This document shows, in pieces, positions 23,785 through 32,848 of a DNA stretch of 64,000 bases. The notes beneath the pieces were generated by a model that was given only the letters and a program-made list of their open reading frames with translations, did not search any database and was not told the origin of the DNA. The stretch is from Ezakiella massiliensis (GTDB lineage Bacteria > Bacillota > Clostridia > Tissierellales > Peptoniphilaceae): assembly GCF_900120165.1 (NCBI RefSeq), contig NZ_LT635475.1:434001-498000 (forward strand), written 5' to 3'. The translations under genes and the position numbers were made by a program. Numbering within the stretch: position 1 is the first letter of the stretch; each line of letters begins with the position of its first letter.

Positions 23785-25785
23785 TTATTTTAAATTCTTT
23801 CTCATTTCAGCAATTTCAGCTTCATTTGCTAGAACAAAGTGTCCTGGCTTAATTTCAGTCCATGATGGCTTATCAACTTCATAGTTGTGCATTGATGGAT
23901 CATAAACTAAGTGGTGTCTGCCCTTTTCAATTCTAGGATCTGGAATTGGGATAGCTGATAGTAGAGCTTGTGTATATGGGTGAAGTGGGTTTCTATAAAG
24001 TTCTTCACTTTCTGCAAGTTCAACTAACTTACCATAGTACATAACACCAATTCTGTCTGAGAAGTACTTAACAACTGACAAGTCGTGGGCAATAAATAGG
24101 ATTGTAAGTCCTAGTTTACGCTTAATTGAGTTCAATAGGTTAAGAACTTGAGCTTGAATTGAAACGTCAAGTGCAGAAACTGGTTCGTCAGCAATAACGA
24201 AGTCAGGATTTGTAATCAGAGCTCTTGCAACACCAATTCTTTGTCTTTGTCCACCTGAGAATTCGTGTGGATATCTGTTGGCGTGTTCTGATGTCAAGCC
24301 AACAGTTTCAAGCATTTGATATACAAGTTCGTTCATTTCGTGTTCTGAAGAAGTTAAGTTGTTAATTCTTAAACCTTCACCAATAATTTCCTTAACAGTC
24401 ATTCTTGGGTTGATAGAAGCAATTGGGTCTTGGAAGATCATTGACATTGATTGGTTAACTTCACGTTTTTCTTTTTTGTTTAGTTTACCAGATATATCCT
24501 TGCCCTTATAGATAATTTCCCCTTCAGTTGGTTCATAAAGTCTGATAATAGTTCTACCTGTTGTAGTCTTACCACAGCCAGATTCACCAACTAGACCAAA
24601 GCTTTCGCCTTTATATATATCAAAGCTAACATCATCTATAGCCTTAACAATCATCTTGTTCTTACCACGACCTGATTTGAAGTATTGTTTCAAGTTTCTA
24701 ACACTTAAAATAGGTTCTTCTTCTGAAGTTGCAACGTGTTTACTTACGCTTTCATAAGCATCACTTCTAACCTTGTTTCTAAATGTTTCAAAGTCAATTT
24801 GTGGAGCTTCAGGGTGTAGTAACCATGTTGATGCCCAGTGATCATCATTAACAGTAAACATTGGTGGTTGTTGTTCAAGGTCAATCTTCATAGCGAATTG
24901 GTTTCTAGGTGCAAAAGCATCTCCTACTGGAGGATAAAGCATATTTGGTGGTGCACCTGGAATTGTATAAAGTTCATGATTTGAGTCTGTTTCTAGGTCA
25001 GGCATAGCTGATAATAGAGCCATTGTATATGGATGTCTTGGTTTTTCAAAGATATCATATACAGTACCGTATTCTACAACCTTACCTGCATACATAACAG
25101 CAACTTTGTCTGCTAGGTTAGCAACAACACCAAGGTCGTGAGTAATAAAGATTACACCGATATTTCTTTCTTTTTGTATATCTTGAATTAATTCAAGAAT
25201 CTTAGCTTGAACTGTAACGTCCAGAGCTGTTGTAGGTTCGTCACAAATTAGAAGTTCAGGGTCACAAGCAAGAGCTGTTGCGATAACAATTCTTTGTCTC
25301 ATACCACCTGAGAATTGGAATGGGAATTGTGTATATCTAACTTCTGGGTTTGAAATACCAACTGCATCCAATAATTTAACAGCTTTTTGTTTTGCTTCTT
25401 CTTTAGATGTGCCGTGTTTAATTCTAGCTGCTTCGGTAATTTGTTTACCTATTCTCATAACAGGGTCAAGAGATGAGAGTGGGTCTTGGAAGATCATAGC
25501 GATTTCGTCACCACGGATTTCACTCATTTCTTTTTCTGTGATCTTTAGTAGGTCTTTACCCTTATATAAGATTTCCCCGCTTTCAACATTAGCGTTTTTA
25601 GCAAGTATTCTCATTATAGCTCTAGCAGTAACACTCTTACCACTTCCACTTTCACCAACGATTGCAAGAGTTTCTCCATTGTCAACATCAAAGTTAACTC
25701 CTCTTACAGCGTGAACTTTTCCTGAATAGGTATTAAATGTTACATATAGATTTTTTACTTCAAGTAATTTTGTTTTATCTGTCAT
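23785..25785 (-). CDS. oppDF: Fused OppD-OppF oligopeptide transporter ATPase
   Basis: 666 residues holding two complete ABC ATPases in one chain. The OppD half has Walker A GESGSGKS (44-51), signature FSGGMRQRIVIATA and Walker B LLICDEPTTALD; the OppF half has GESGCGKT (400-407), FSGGQRQRIGVARA and FVIADEPVSALD. The two are joined by OppD's C-terminal extension. That extension lacks all four cysteines that usually bind a 4Fe-4S cluster (Asp289, Asn295, Asp302 and Thr320 stand in their places). It powers peptide uptake with oppB/oppC, whose genes lie directly upstream. Last gene of the opp operon. Confidence 0.93.
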   Translation of the reverse strand: MTDKTKLLEVKNLYVTFNTYSGKVHAVRGVNFDVDNGETLAIVGESGSGKSVTARAIMRILAKNANVESGEILYKGKDLLKITEKEMSEIRGDEIAMIFQDPLSSLDPVMRIGKQITEAARIKHGTSKEEAKQKAVKLLDAVGISNPEVRYTQFPFQFSGGMRQRIVIATALACDPELLICDEPTTALDVTVQAKILELIQDIQKERNIGVIFITHDLGVVANLADKVAVMYAGKVVEYGTVYDIFEKPRHPYTMALLSAMPDLETDSNHELYTIPGAPPNMLYPPVGDAFAPRNQFAMKIDLEQQPPMFTVNDDHWASTWLLHPEAPQIDFETFRNKVRSDAYESVSKHVATSEEEPILSVRNLKQYFKSGRGKNKMIVKAIDDVSFDIYKGESFGLVGESGCGKTTTGRTIIRLYEPTEGEIIYKGKDISGKLNKKEKREVNQSMSMIFQDPIASINPRMTVKEIIGEGLRINNLTSSEHEMNELVYQMLETVGLTSEHANRYPHEFSGGQRQRIGVARALITNPDFVIADEPVSALDVSIQAQVLNLLNSIKRKLGLTILFIAHDLSVVKYFSDRIGVMYYGKLVELAESEELYRNPLHPYTQALLSAIPIPDPRIEKGRHHLVYDPSMHNYEVDKPSWTEIKPGHFVLANEAEIAEMRKNLK

Positions 25786-25794
25786 TTCATCCTC

Positions 25795-26958
25795 CTATTC
25801 AATACCACGTAATGTTGGGTCAAATGCGTCTCTTAATCCGTTACCCATCAAGTTAAATGCAATCATCATAACTGAAATAACAAGTGAAGGGAAAACAGTT
25901 AAGTGTGGGTGTTCAAGTAGAACCTTTTGACCATCTGCTAACAATACACCAATTGAAGATTCTGGAGCTTGGATACCTAGACCAATATAAGCTAGGAATG
26001 ATTCACTGAAGATAGCTCCTGGAATTTCTAGTGCAGCCATTGTAATAATAATACCAATAGCGTTTGGTAGAATGTGTCTAAAAATAAGGGTTCTATCGCT
26101 TGCACCAAGAGTTCTGGATGCAAGTACGTATTCCATTTCCTTGTACTTTAAGAATTGTGCACGAATCATACGGCTCATGCCAATCCAACCTGTCATACAC
26201 ATAGCAAGAGCTAGTGGAACAATACCAGGTCCATAGTAGAATACAAAGAGAATAACAATAACTAGATAAGGTACACCACCGAGTATTTCAATAATACGTT
26301 GCATTAAAAGGTCTACCCATCCGCCATAGTAACCGGAGACAGCACCGTATACAATACCTACAAAAATATTTACAGCCATGGCGATAAGAGAGATTAAGAA
26401 TGAAACTCTAAGACCTCTCCATAGCCTTGTCCATAGGTCACGTCCTAGATAGTCAGAGCCGAACCAGTGATAAACTGAAGTTGGCTTTGGTTCTAGATCT
26501 GGATTTTCAACTTCTACTTGTTTGTATTGGTTATACTTAATTGTAGCCATTGGAACACCCATTATTTCACGAGTGCTAATGGTTTTTAGATATGAATCAT
26601 TATACTTTTCTTCGATTGAAGTTTCTCTAACTTCTTTCTTTTTAACACCTGAGAAGAAATCAGACTTTGCCCAAGAAATTCTTGGAGTCATATTGGTCAT
26701 CTTAACATTTTGTTCGTCGTATGTGAACTTGCCAATTGATGGACCAATGATAGCCATAATAGCTAAGATTGCAATAATAACAAAACTTACTAGAGCTGCC
26801 TTGTTCTTTCTAAATCGAATCATAGCGTCCTTGAAGAAACCAATAGCTTCACCCTTTATAGCTTCGTCATGAATTTTTTCATCAAAGTGAACATATTCAA
26901 ATTTTTCTTTTGGAATATCTAAACTTGGATCAAGATTTACATTTTTGATATCAGCCAT
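25795..26958 (-). CDS. oppC: Oligopeptide ABC permease OppC
   Basis: 387 residues. An N-terminal cytoplasmic tail and one membrane segment (ALVSFVIIAILAIMAII) are followed by an extracytoplasmic stretch and the five-segment BPD_transp_1 permease core. YHWFGSDYLGRDLWTRLWRGLRVS is the typical OppC/DppC lead-in, and the EAA loop is seen as SRTLGASDRTLIFRHILPN. The extracytoplasmic stretch (about residues 75-165) is longer than in many homologues. It abuts oppB and precedes oppDF by 9 bases. Confidence 0.93.
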   Translation of the reverse strand: MADIKNVNLDPSLDIPKEKFEYVHFDEKIHDEAIKGEAIGFFKDAMIRFRKNKAALVSFVIIAILAIMAIIGPSIGKFTYDEQNVKMTNMTPRISWAKSDFFSGVKKKEVRETSIEEKYNDSYLKTISTREIMGVPMATIKYNQYKQVEVENPDLEPKPTSVYHWFGSDYLGRDLWTRLWRGLRVSFLISLIAMAVNIFVGIVYGAVSGYYGGWVDLLMQRIIEILGGVPYLVIVILFVFYYGPGIVPLALAMCMTGWIGMSRMIRAQFLKYKEMEYVLASRTLGASDRTLIFRHILPNAIGIIITMAALEIPGAIFSESFLAYIGLGIQAPESSIGVLLADGQKVLLEHPHLTVFPSLVISVMMIAFNLMGNGLRDAFDPTLRGIE

Positions 26959-27905
26959 TAATCTCTACCTCCTAGTCTAATTCTTGGGTCAATAATACCA
27001 TAGCTTAAGTCAACGATTAAAATTGTAATTAAGCTTAGTAATGAGAACCAGAACAATACTCCGATTGCAAGTGGAAAGTCGTGAGCGTTAATAGCGTCAA
27101 CCATAACATTACCCATACCTGGAATTGAGAAGATCTTTTCAATAACAAGTGATCCACCCATTATTTGGATAAACATTGGGATAATAATATTTGCAAGTGG
27201 AATAAATGAGTTCCTTAAAGCGTGTCTTGTTGTAGCTTGTACTTGGCTCAAACCTTTTGATTTTGCAAGTAACATGTACTCTGAGTTTAGAGCTTCAGTA
27301 AGCTCGGCTCTTGTATAACGTGCAACACCAGCGATTGAACCAAATGATAGTGCCAATATTGGTAAAATCATTGAGTGGAACTTAGTCCAGGTCAAATGCT
27401 TTTCAGGTGTTGTAATTATAGGGAACCATCCAAGTTTAAATGCTAAGAAATATTGCATAAGTGTAGCGAATATAAAACTTGGGACTGAAATAAATAAAAT
27501 TATGAAAAATGAAATAACTTGGTCAGCAAGTTTGTTTTTTCGTATAGCTGCCCATATACCCAATATCATAGCTATAGGCATTGTAAAAATAAGTGAAAAA
27601 ATATTAAGTTGCATTGAAACCGGAATCTTGGTTGCAAGAACTTCATTTACGGGAACTTTTGGATTAATAACTAGTGAAATTCCAAAGTCACCTCTAACAA
27701 AATCTTTTAAAAAATATCCATATTGTACCATCAAAGGTTCATTCAAGTGATATTTATCTTCCATGGCTCTCTTAACTTCTGCCGGTAATTTATTATCTTG
27801 AATAAAGCTTCCTGGCATAGAGTGCATAACGAAAAAACTTAGTGATATGATGAAAAACAAGGTTATCGCCATAAGTACTAGTCTTCTTGCGGTATATCTG
27901 ATCAC
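26958..27905 (-). CDS. oppB: Oligopeptide ABC permease OppB
   Basis: 315 residues, six membrane segments, with the OppB N-terminal segment YTARRLVLMAITLFFIISLSFF and the EAA loop ARYTRAELTEALNSEY...AKSKGLSQVQATTRHALRN. It forms the channel with OppC. It overlaps oppC by a single base (ATG/TAA style) and lies 84 bases after oppA, across an intercistronic stem-loop. Confidence 0.94.
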   Translation of the reverse strand: MIRYTARRLVLMAITLFFIISLSFFVMHSMPGSFIQDNKLPAEVKRAMEDKYHLNEPLMVQYGYFLKDFVRGDFGISLVINPKVPVNEVLATKIPVSMQLNIFSLIFTMPIAMILGIWAAIRKNKLADQVISFFIILFISVPSFIFATLMQYFLAFKLGWFPIITTPEKHLTWTKFHSMILPILALSFGSIAGVARYTRAELTEALNSEYMLLAKSKGLSQVQATTRHALRNSFIPLANIIIPMFIQIMGGSLVIEKIFSIPGMGNVMVDAINAHDFPLAIGVLFWFSLLSLITILIVDLSYGIIDPRIRLGGRD

Positions 27906-27934
27906 GCTCTTCTCTCCTTTCTCTTATATATTTG

Positions 27935-27961
27935 AAGAAAGGGGAATAGCTCCCCTTTCTT
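27935..27961 (-). other. Intercistronic stem-loop between oppA and oppB
   Basis: AAGAAAGGGG and CCCCTTTCTT form a perfect 10-bp stem without a T run on the transcribed strand. It is placed to protect the oppA 3' end or reduce read-through, which would keep binding protein in excess of permease; that role is inferred. Confidence 0.65.
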
Positions 27962-27989
27962 AATCAAATATAATATTTTTAACTATATA

Positions 27990-29999
27990 TTAGTTAGCTG
28001 GTAGTGGATCAAGTGGTGCTTGGTATGAAGCAAATCCAACGCCTGGGATCCATTGTCTGGTTAATAGGTGAATTCTGTCTGAATATAAAACTGCAGATCT
28101 TGATTGATAAATAGGAATTACTGGAAGTGCATCTAATAGCATTTTTTCCATTTCAACTAGAGCTTCAATTCTTTCTTGAGTCTTGAAGATTAAGTCGCCC
28201 TTAACAGTTCTTCTGTATAGTTCGTCAAATTCGTCTGAATAGAATTGGTCGGTCTTGATACCGAAGTCTTGTGTATAAACTTCCATTGAGCCCCATGGGT
28301 TAAATAGACCGCCAACCCATGAACCAAATCCTAGGTCGTAGTCGCCATGTTCCATCTTGTCATAAACGTTGTTCCATGGAACTGCACGTAGTTGGATGTC
28401 AAGTCTGTCTGGTCCGAATAGTGTTTCATATTCTTTTTCTAGGAATTCAGCCATCTTCTTCATGTTGTCTGAGTTTTCGAAGTACATCATTTCAGCAACC
28501 ATTTGCTTATTGCCAAATGCTTCGTATGCTTTGTCAAAGTATTCAACAGCCTTTTCTGGATCATATCCATGGTTAGGAGCTTCAATTGCCTTAGCTTCTG
28601 GAGTATCTCTGTAGAGTTCACCCTTTAGAGCGTCAGCTGTTTTGATTGTAGCAACGATTGTTGTCATTGGGATACCAATCTTGTAAATGTCGTTAACGAT
28701 TGATTCACGGTTCATACCGTAGAACATAGCTCTTCTGAAGTTGATATCAGTTAAGAATTCTTTGCCTGGTTTGTCTGATGTCATGTTGATGTTCATCATC
28801 CAAACAGCTTCTCTTTCGTTAAATACTAAACGTGGGTCTTCTTCGTATTTGGTGTAGTTGTCACCAGCTAGAGCAGCTGAGTCTGTTTCACCATTTTCGA
28901 ATAATTGAAGGTTTGTATTAGCATCTTCAACAACTCTTGATTTGATAACATCTGCTGTCCAGTATTCTGGAAGTGGATATTTATCGTTTCTGTGGTATTC
29001 GTAGTATTGGTCTCTTGTCCATTCTGTCATAACATAAGGACCAGTAAAGTCAAGCATTTCAAGGCTTGTACCATAAGTTGTTTCTGTTTTATCAGCATTC
29101 ATACCTTTTTCGTAGAGTTCTTCTCTAACTGGTGAAATAGGTCCATTTGTGAAAGCTAGCCAGAAGTCAACTTCTGGAACAGCATATGCTAAGTCGACTT
29201 CGATTGTTAGTGGGTCTGGGAACTTTAATCCAACTTCTTCCCATTTAGCTCCACCTTCAGCTAAATCTTCTTCGTTAATATCAACATAGTTAGCTTGAAG
29301 CTTGTCGTTTCTTTCGTCGTATTCAGCTTGCTTTTTGTCTTTTTCTTCACCGTCTGCCATAGCATCGATTTCTTTTTTGAGTTCTTCTAGAGCAGCTTCT
29401 TCTTCTTTTTGTTTTTGAAGCTTAATGTTGTCTTCAGCTGTACCCAACCAATATTTCTTAGCGTTAACTACTTCTATGTCACCATAGAAGGCAGTACCTC
29501 TGTGGTTCTTTAGCTTTGGATCAAGTAGCATCTTCCATGAATATTCAAATGTGCTTGAATCAATAGGTGTTCCGTCTGGCCATTGTAGGTCATCTCTTAG
29601 TTTAAATGTCCAGTGTAGACCATCTTCTGAGTGAGTTGGCATTTCTGCTGCTAGTTCTGGAACGAATTTAAATGTGTCGTTTTCTTCATCATAGTAAACG
29701 CCCATAAGTCCAGCTAGTGTAAAGAAGAAAATGTCTGATTCAGCTGATGTTTGGTAAACGTGTTGGTTTAGAGTAGCGATCTTTGATCCTGAAACTCTTC
29801 TAACAAGTTCGCCTGAAGCATCTGCAGGTTCAGTGTCTTCTTTTTCGTCTGTCTTTTCATCTGTCTTTTCGTCTGTCTTTGATGTGTCTTCTGTGGCAGG
29901 TTTTGTATCTTCTGCTGGCTCATTTTTTTTGCCGCAAGCTACCATGAATGACATAACCATCATTGCTGCTATTAGGATAGCTAATAGTCTTTTGTTCAT
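27990..29999 (-). CDS. oppA: Oligopeptide-binding lipoprotein OppA with a coiled-coil insertion
   Basis: 669 residues, SBP_bac_5 family. A lipoprotein signal (MNKRLLAILIAAMMVMSFMV then Cys22) is followed by an acidic linker with TDEK repeats (about 24-62) and the peptide-binding fold (LHWTFKLRDDLQWPDGTPI; FRRAMFYGMNRESI). Residues about 187-252 are an unusual highly charged, probably coiled-coil insertion (KLQKQKEEEAALEELKKEI onward) before GLKFPDPLTIEVDL. It captures peptides outside the cell for OppBC. The AAAGGAGG ribosome site and strong promoter suggest high expression. Confidence 0.93.
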   Translation of the reverse strand: MNKRLLAILIAAMMVMSFMVACGKKNEPAEDTKPATEDTSKTDEKTDEKTDEKEDTEPADASGELVRRVSGSKIATLNQHVYQTSAESDIFFFTLAGLMGVYYDEENDTFKFVPELAAEMPTHSEDGLHWTFKLRDDLQWPDGTPIDSSTFEYSWKMLLDPKLKNHRGTAFYGDIEVVNAKKYWLGTAEDNIKLQKQKEEEAALEELKKEIDAMADGEEKDKKQAEYDERNDKLQANYVDINEEDLAEGGAKWEEVGLKFPDPLTIEVDLAYAVPEVDFWLAFTNGPISPVREELYEKGMNADKTETTYGTSLEMLDFTGPYVMTEWTRDQYYEYHRNDKYPLPEYWTADVIKSRVVEDANTNLQLFENGETDSAALAGDNYTKYEEDPRLVFNEREAVWMMNINMTSDKPGKEFLTDINFRRAMFYGMNRESIVNDIYKIGIPMTTIVATIKTADALKGELYRDTPEAKAIEAPNHGYDPEKAVEYFDKAYEAFGNKQMVAEMMYFENSDNMKKMAEFLEKEYETLFGPDRLDIQLRAVPWNNVYDKMEHGDYDLGFGSWVGGLFNPWGSMEVYTQDFGIKTDQFYSDEFDELYRRTVKGDLIFKTQERIEALVEMEKMLLDALPVIPIYQSRSAVLYSDRIHLLTRQWIPGVGFASYQAPLDPLPAN

Positions 30000-30060
30000 A
30001 AAATCCTCCTTTGTTTTGTGGTTTTACCAATAATTCATATCTCTTAGATATGATGTATAT

Positions 30061-30089
30061 ATAATAACACATTGTAATTATTTTGTAAA
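30061..30089 (-). promoter_or_regulatory. opp operon promoter
   Basis: Minus-strand -35 TTTACA (30084-30089) and -10 TATTAT (30061-30066) with a 17-base spacer, about 60 bases before oppA. The rest of the 30000-30220 gap is AT-rich with nothing else recognised. Confidence 0.75.
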
Positions 30090-30222
30090 GGGTATTTTGT
30101 GCGAAAATCGTATGTTCTTTACTATTTTGTTAACTATTTATGGATAAGTGTTGGAATTATGCCTTTTCTCAAAAAACATTTTTTTCGAATTTATTTAAAA
30201 AATTTGATTTATATATAAAAAA

Positions 30223-30245
30223 CGAGTCGTTTTTTATACGACTCG
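30223..30245 (-). terminator. Terminator of the GntR/ABC exporter operon
   Basis: CGAGTCGT and ACGACTCG form an 8-bp stem, followed by TTTTTT on the minus strand, after the permease gene ending at 30264. Confidence 0.9.
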
Positions 30246-30263
30246 CTTCATTTATTAGGATAT

Positions 30264-31043
30264 CTAGATATTAATCTTTTTGTCCAGTATATATGTTGTG
30301 CCTGTTACAAACAAGGCTCCACAAATAATATCAAAGATTACTACTTTCCAGATATTATAATCATAATAGACTCCAAAGATATTTACTACTGGCCCAATAG
30401 GTCTAAAGATATATGGGCTGGCTAAGAAGGATCTTAAATAATTTACTGCTATTAATAGTAAAATAAAAATTGGAATCCACAATAGACCTAGCTTTTTGTT
30501 ATTAAAAGTTACCTTGCTTAAGGAAATTGCAAAATAACAAATGCTCATTGTAAAAGTTGCTTCAAGTCCAGCCAGAAAAATATCCCTAATAATATCTGAA
30601 AAACCAGATAAAGTTTCCATCAAAACTGCCGCACTTTGTGTTGAATCAAAGGTTAGATAAGATAAGGCCATGTTGTAATAAAATCCCACAAGCATTGACA
30701 GCATACTCCATATAAAGACGATAAAGAGTTTACTTAAAATCATTTTATACATGCTTTGGGGAACCGAGAAGGTCAAATATCCCCTGTCCTCGTTTAGCTC
30801 ATTTGAAAACATTCTTACGCTGTAAATTATAAAGCCTATTACTACTGATACTATAACGAGAGCGCTGGCAATTGTTATTATTCCCTTTAGTGCAACAGGC
30901 ATATCAATACCAGAAGCTTTAAGAGTATTGCTTTGTTGGAAGAAAAATATTTGAATAAATGTCGATCCTATTATGCCTCCTAAGATAAAGCCCAAGAGGG
31001 TTTTATAACTGCCCTTAAAATCGTATTTTAAAAATTTAACCAT
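30264..31043 (-). CDS. ABC-2 type membrane subunit
   Basis: 259 residues with six predicted membrane segments; not a close match to a named family, but its position and topology fit the permease of the ATPase encoded directly upstream (1-base overlap). The N-terminus (MVKFLKYDFKGSYKTLLGF) is typical of ABC-2 exporter subunits. It is the last gene of the five-gene operon. The exported substrate is unknown; YtrA-type operons often respond to cell-wall-active peptides. Confidence 0.8.
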   Translation of the reverse strand: MVKFLKYDFKGSYKTLLGFILGGIIGSTFIQIFFFQQSNTLKASGIDMPVALKGIITIASALVIVSVVIGFIIYSVRMFSNELNEDRGYLTFSVPQSMYKMILSKLFIVFIWSMLSMLVGFYYNMALSYLTFDSTQSAAVLMETLSGFSDIIRDIFLAGLEATFTMSICYFAISLSKVTFNNKKLGLLWIPIFILLLIAVNYLRSFLASPYIFRPIGPVVNIFGVYYDYNIWKVVIFDIICGALFVTGTTYILDKKINI

Positions 31044-31747
31044 TATATTTGCCCCCTATAAATTTCCTTGAATGTTTCTTCTATGCTCATGCCTCTTTCA
31101 TTTCTAATTTCCTCGGCATTGCCTGATAAAATTGTGGCTCCATCACTAAGGAATACACATCTATCAAAAATATTTTCTATGTCTCTGACGAGTTGGGTTG
31201 TAATGATAATTGTCTTTTTATCGTATGCCCTATCTATGATAGAATCCAAAATCATATCTCTGGCAAGCGGGTCAACGCCACCAATGGGTTCGTCAAGTAC
31301 GTAGAGTTTGGCTTCGCGTGAGAAGCAAAGGGCTACATTTAATTTTTCTTGCATGCCCTTGGATAAGCTTGATATCTTTTGATTTATATCCAGGTTCATA
31401 ACCTCCATCATCTTTACAAAGCTTTGCTCGTTAAAATCTGGAAAGAAGTCCCTGTAAAAATCTCTAGCGTTACTTATCTTCATCCACTTATATAGGAAGT
31501 TTCTATCTGGTAAATATGAAACCATGCCCTTAGTTTTTATACCGGGTTCTTCACCACAAATTGTAATTTCCCCTGATGTTTTCTTGTGCATACCTGCTAT
31601 AATCTTTAAAAAAGTGGTTTTGCCGCTACCATTTGGTCCAAGAACTCCAAGGACTTCGCCCTTTTGTAATTCCAAAGTCAAATTGTCCAAGGCGGTCTTG
31701 GATCCATATTTTTTTGTAAGATTAGTCGTTCTTAGAATTGTCGTCAT
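31043..31747 (-). CDS. ABC exporter ATPase (YtrB-like)
   Basis: 234 residues. Walker A is GPNGSGKTT, signature SLSKGMQEKLNVALC, Walker B LYVLDEPIGGVDP, and the switch His position reads IIITTQLV, with Gln where most ABC ATPases have His (typical of the YtrB/EcsA-like exporter group). It overlaps the GntR gene by 26 bases and is coupled to the permease after it. Confidence 0.87.
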   Translation of the reverse strand: MTTILRTTNLTKKYGSKTALDNLTLELQKGEVLGVLGPNGSGKTTFLKIIAGMHKKTSGEITICGEEPGIKTKGMVSYLPDRNFLYKWMKISNARDFYRDFFPDFNEQSFVKMMEVMNLDINQKISSLSKGMQEKLNVALCFSREAKLYVLDEPIGGVDPLARDMILDSIIDRAYDKKTIIITTQLVRDIENIFDRCVFLSDGATILSGNAEEIRNERGMSIEETFKEIYRGQI

Positions 31748-32096
31748 CTGTCTTCTCCTTAACTAATTCAATTAATCTTTGCTTATCTATGCCAAGCATT
31801 TCAAACTCTGTTATTATATCTGAAACCCTAGACCCTATATAATTGTCCACGGTTTCCTCTATCATGTCTTTATCTTCTACTATATATGTCCCCATGCCCC
31901 GCCTGGTCTCCAGGATTCCTTGGGCTTCAAGATCTGTCAGCGATTTGCTTACCGTGTTGGCATTTATTTTAAAATCCTTTGCCAGATCTTTGATCGAAGG
32001 AATCTTGTCTCCGGGCTTATAATCGCAAAGGATTATTTTTTTGATTATGGCGTCTTGGACTTGGACATAGACAGGAATTCTATCTGTAAAATCCAT
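31722..32096 (-). CDS. GntR-family regulator, YtrA type
   Basis: 124 residues. An N-terminal winged helix (PVYVQVQDAIIKKIILCDYKPGDKIPSIKDLAKDF ... NANTVSKSLTDLEAQGILETRRGMGTYIV) is followed by only about 45 residues of dimerising helices, without an effector domain, which defines the YtrA subgroup. YtrA-type proteins usually repress their own ABC exporter operon. Here it sits between two ABC pairs, and palindromes overlap the operon promoter. Confidence 0.92.
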   Translation of the reverse strand: MDFTDRIPVYVQVQDAIIKKIILCDYKPGDKIPSIKDLAKDFKINANTVSKSLTDLEAQGILETRRGMGTYIVEDKDMIEETVDNYIGSRVSDIITEFEMLGIDKQRLIELVKEKTDDDNSKND

Positions 32097-32848
32097 TAAT
32101 ATCTCTTCCTTTTTTTGCTAATCAAACTTATCGCATTAAATATAATGAAGTTTAATACTATCATCATTATAAAATACTTCCAGTTCATTTCAAATCCATC
32201 GTTTTCAAAATATCTTGATAGATTAAAGAAATTATTCATCGGCGTTAAATTATAAACATGCTTGCAAAGCTTACCCAAAAATGTATCGTACTCCATAAAG
32301 GCAGACATTATTTGTGGTATTAATAGATATAGTAAAAAGGATAGCATACTTGCAACACCCGATTTGCCAGATACATTGTAAATCATATAGGTCCCACAAT
32401 TCATGGCAAAAACTGCTAGAGTGATACAAAATACAGCTAGGAGCATATCATTTAAATCCATGTGGGGATTTACTGGGTCAGCCTTAAATAATAGTGATGA
32501 TAAGTAGACCAGTATTGTTAGGCCTACAGCCTTAACTATTGTAGAAAGAGTTGCTACAGCCAGGTCTCCCCATATAATATTTGATCTCTTATAGCCTTTT
32601 TGTACATAATTTTTCTCTTCAAAATCTTTTTTAAAGCTGGCTCCCATAATTAATATGGATATAAAGACAGCCATTTGACTTAGCATTTGTGCTATACCAA
32701 AGTAAAAATTATCCCTATATGGAACATCGTCAAAAGACTTCATCGAAATTACTGTCAGTCCTATAGCTAGGACTCCCAGGATCCACATTATCCAATTGTT
32801 TGAAGTTTTTTTAGTCCTATAAACCTCTGCTTTTATATAATCAAACAT
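32096..32848 (-). CDS. ABC-2 type permease (bacitracin/lantibiotic-exporter-like)
   Basis: 250 residues, six membrane segments, N-terminal MFDYIKAEVYRTKKTSNNW typical of ABC-2 permeases partnering BcrA-type ATPases. Overlaps by one base with both the upstream ATPase and the downstream regulator. Substrate unknown. Confidence 0.82.
   Translation of the reverse strand: MFDYIKAEVYRTKKTSNNWIMWILGVLAIGLTVISMKSFDDVPYRDNFYFGIAQMLSQMAVFISILIMGASFKKDFEEKNYVQKGYKRSNIIWGDLAVATLSTIVKAVGLTILVYLSSLLFKADPVNPHMDLNDMLLAVFCITLAVFAMNCGTYMIYNVSGKSGVASMLSFLLYLLIPQIMSAFMEYDTFLGKLCKHVYNLTPMNNFFNLSRYFENDGFEMNWKYFIMMIVLNFIIFNAISLISKKRKRY

Noticed and set aside
29840..29885. Short tandem repeat as a possible CRISPR or regulatory repeat
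   Set aside because: It is the 12-base coding repeat of the TDEK linker in oppA, without spacers.
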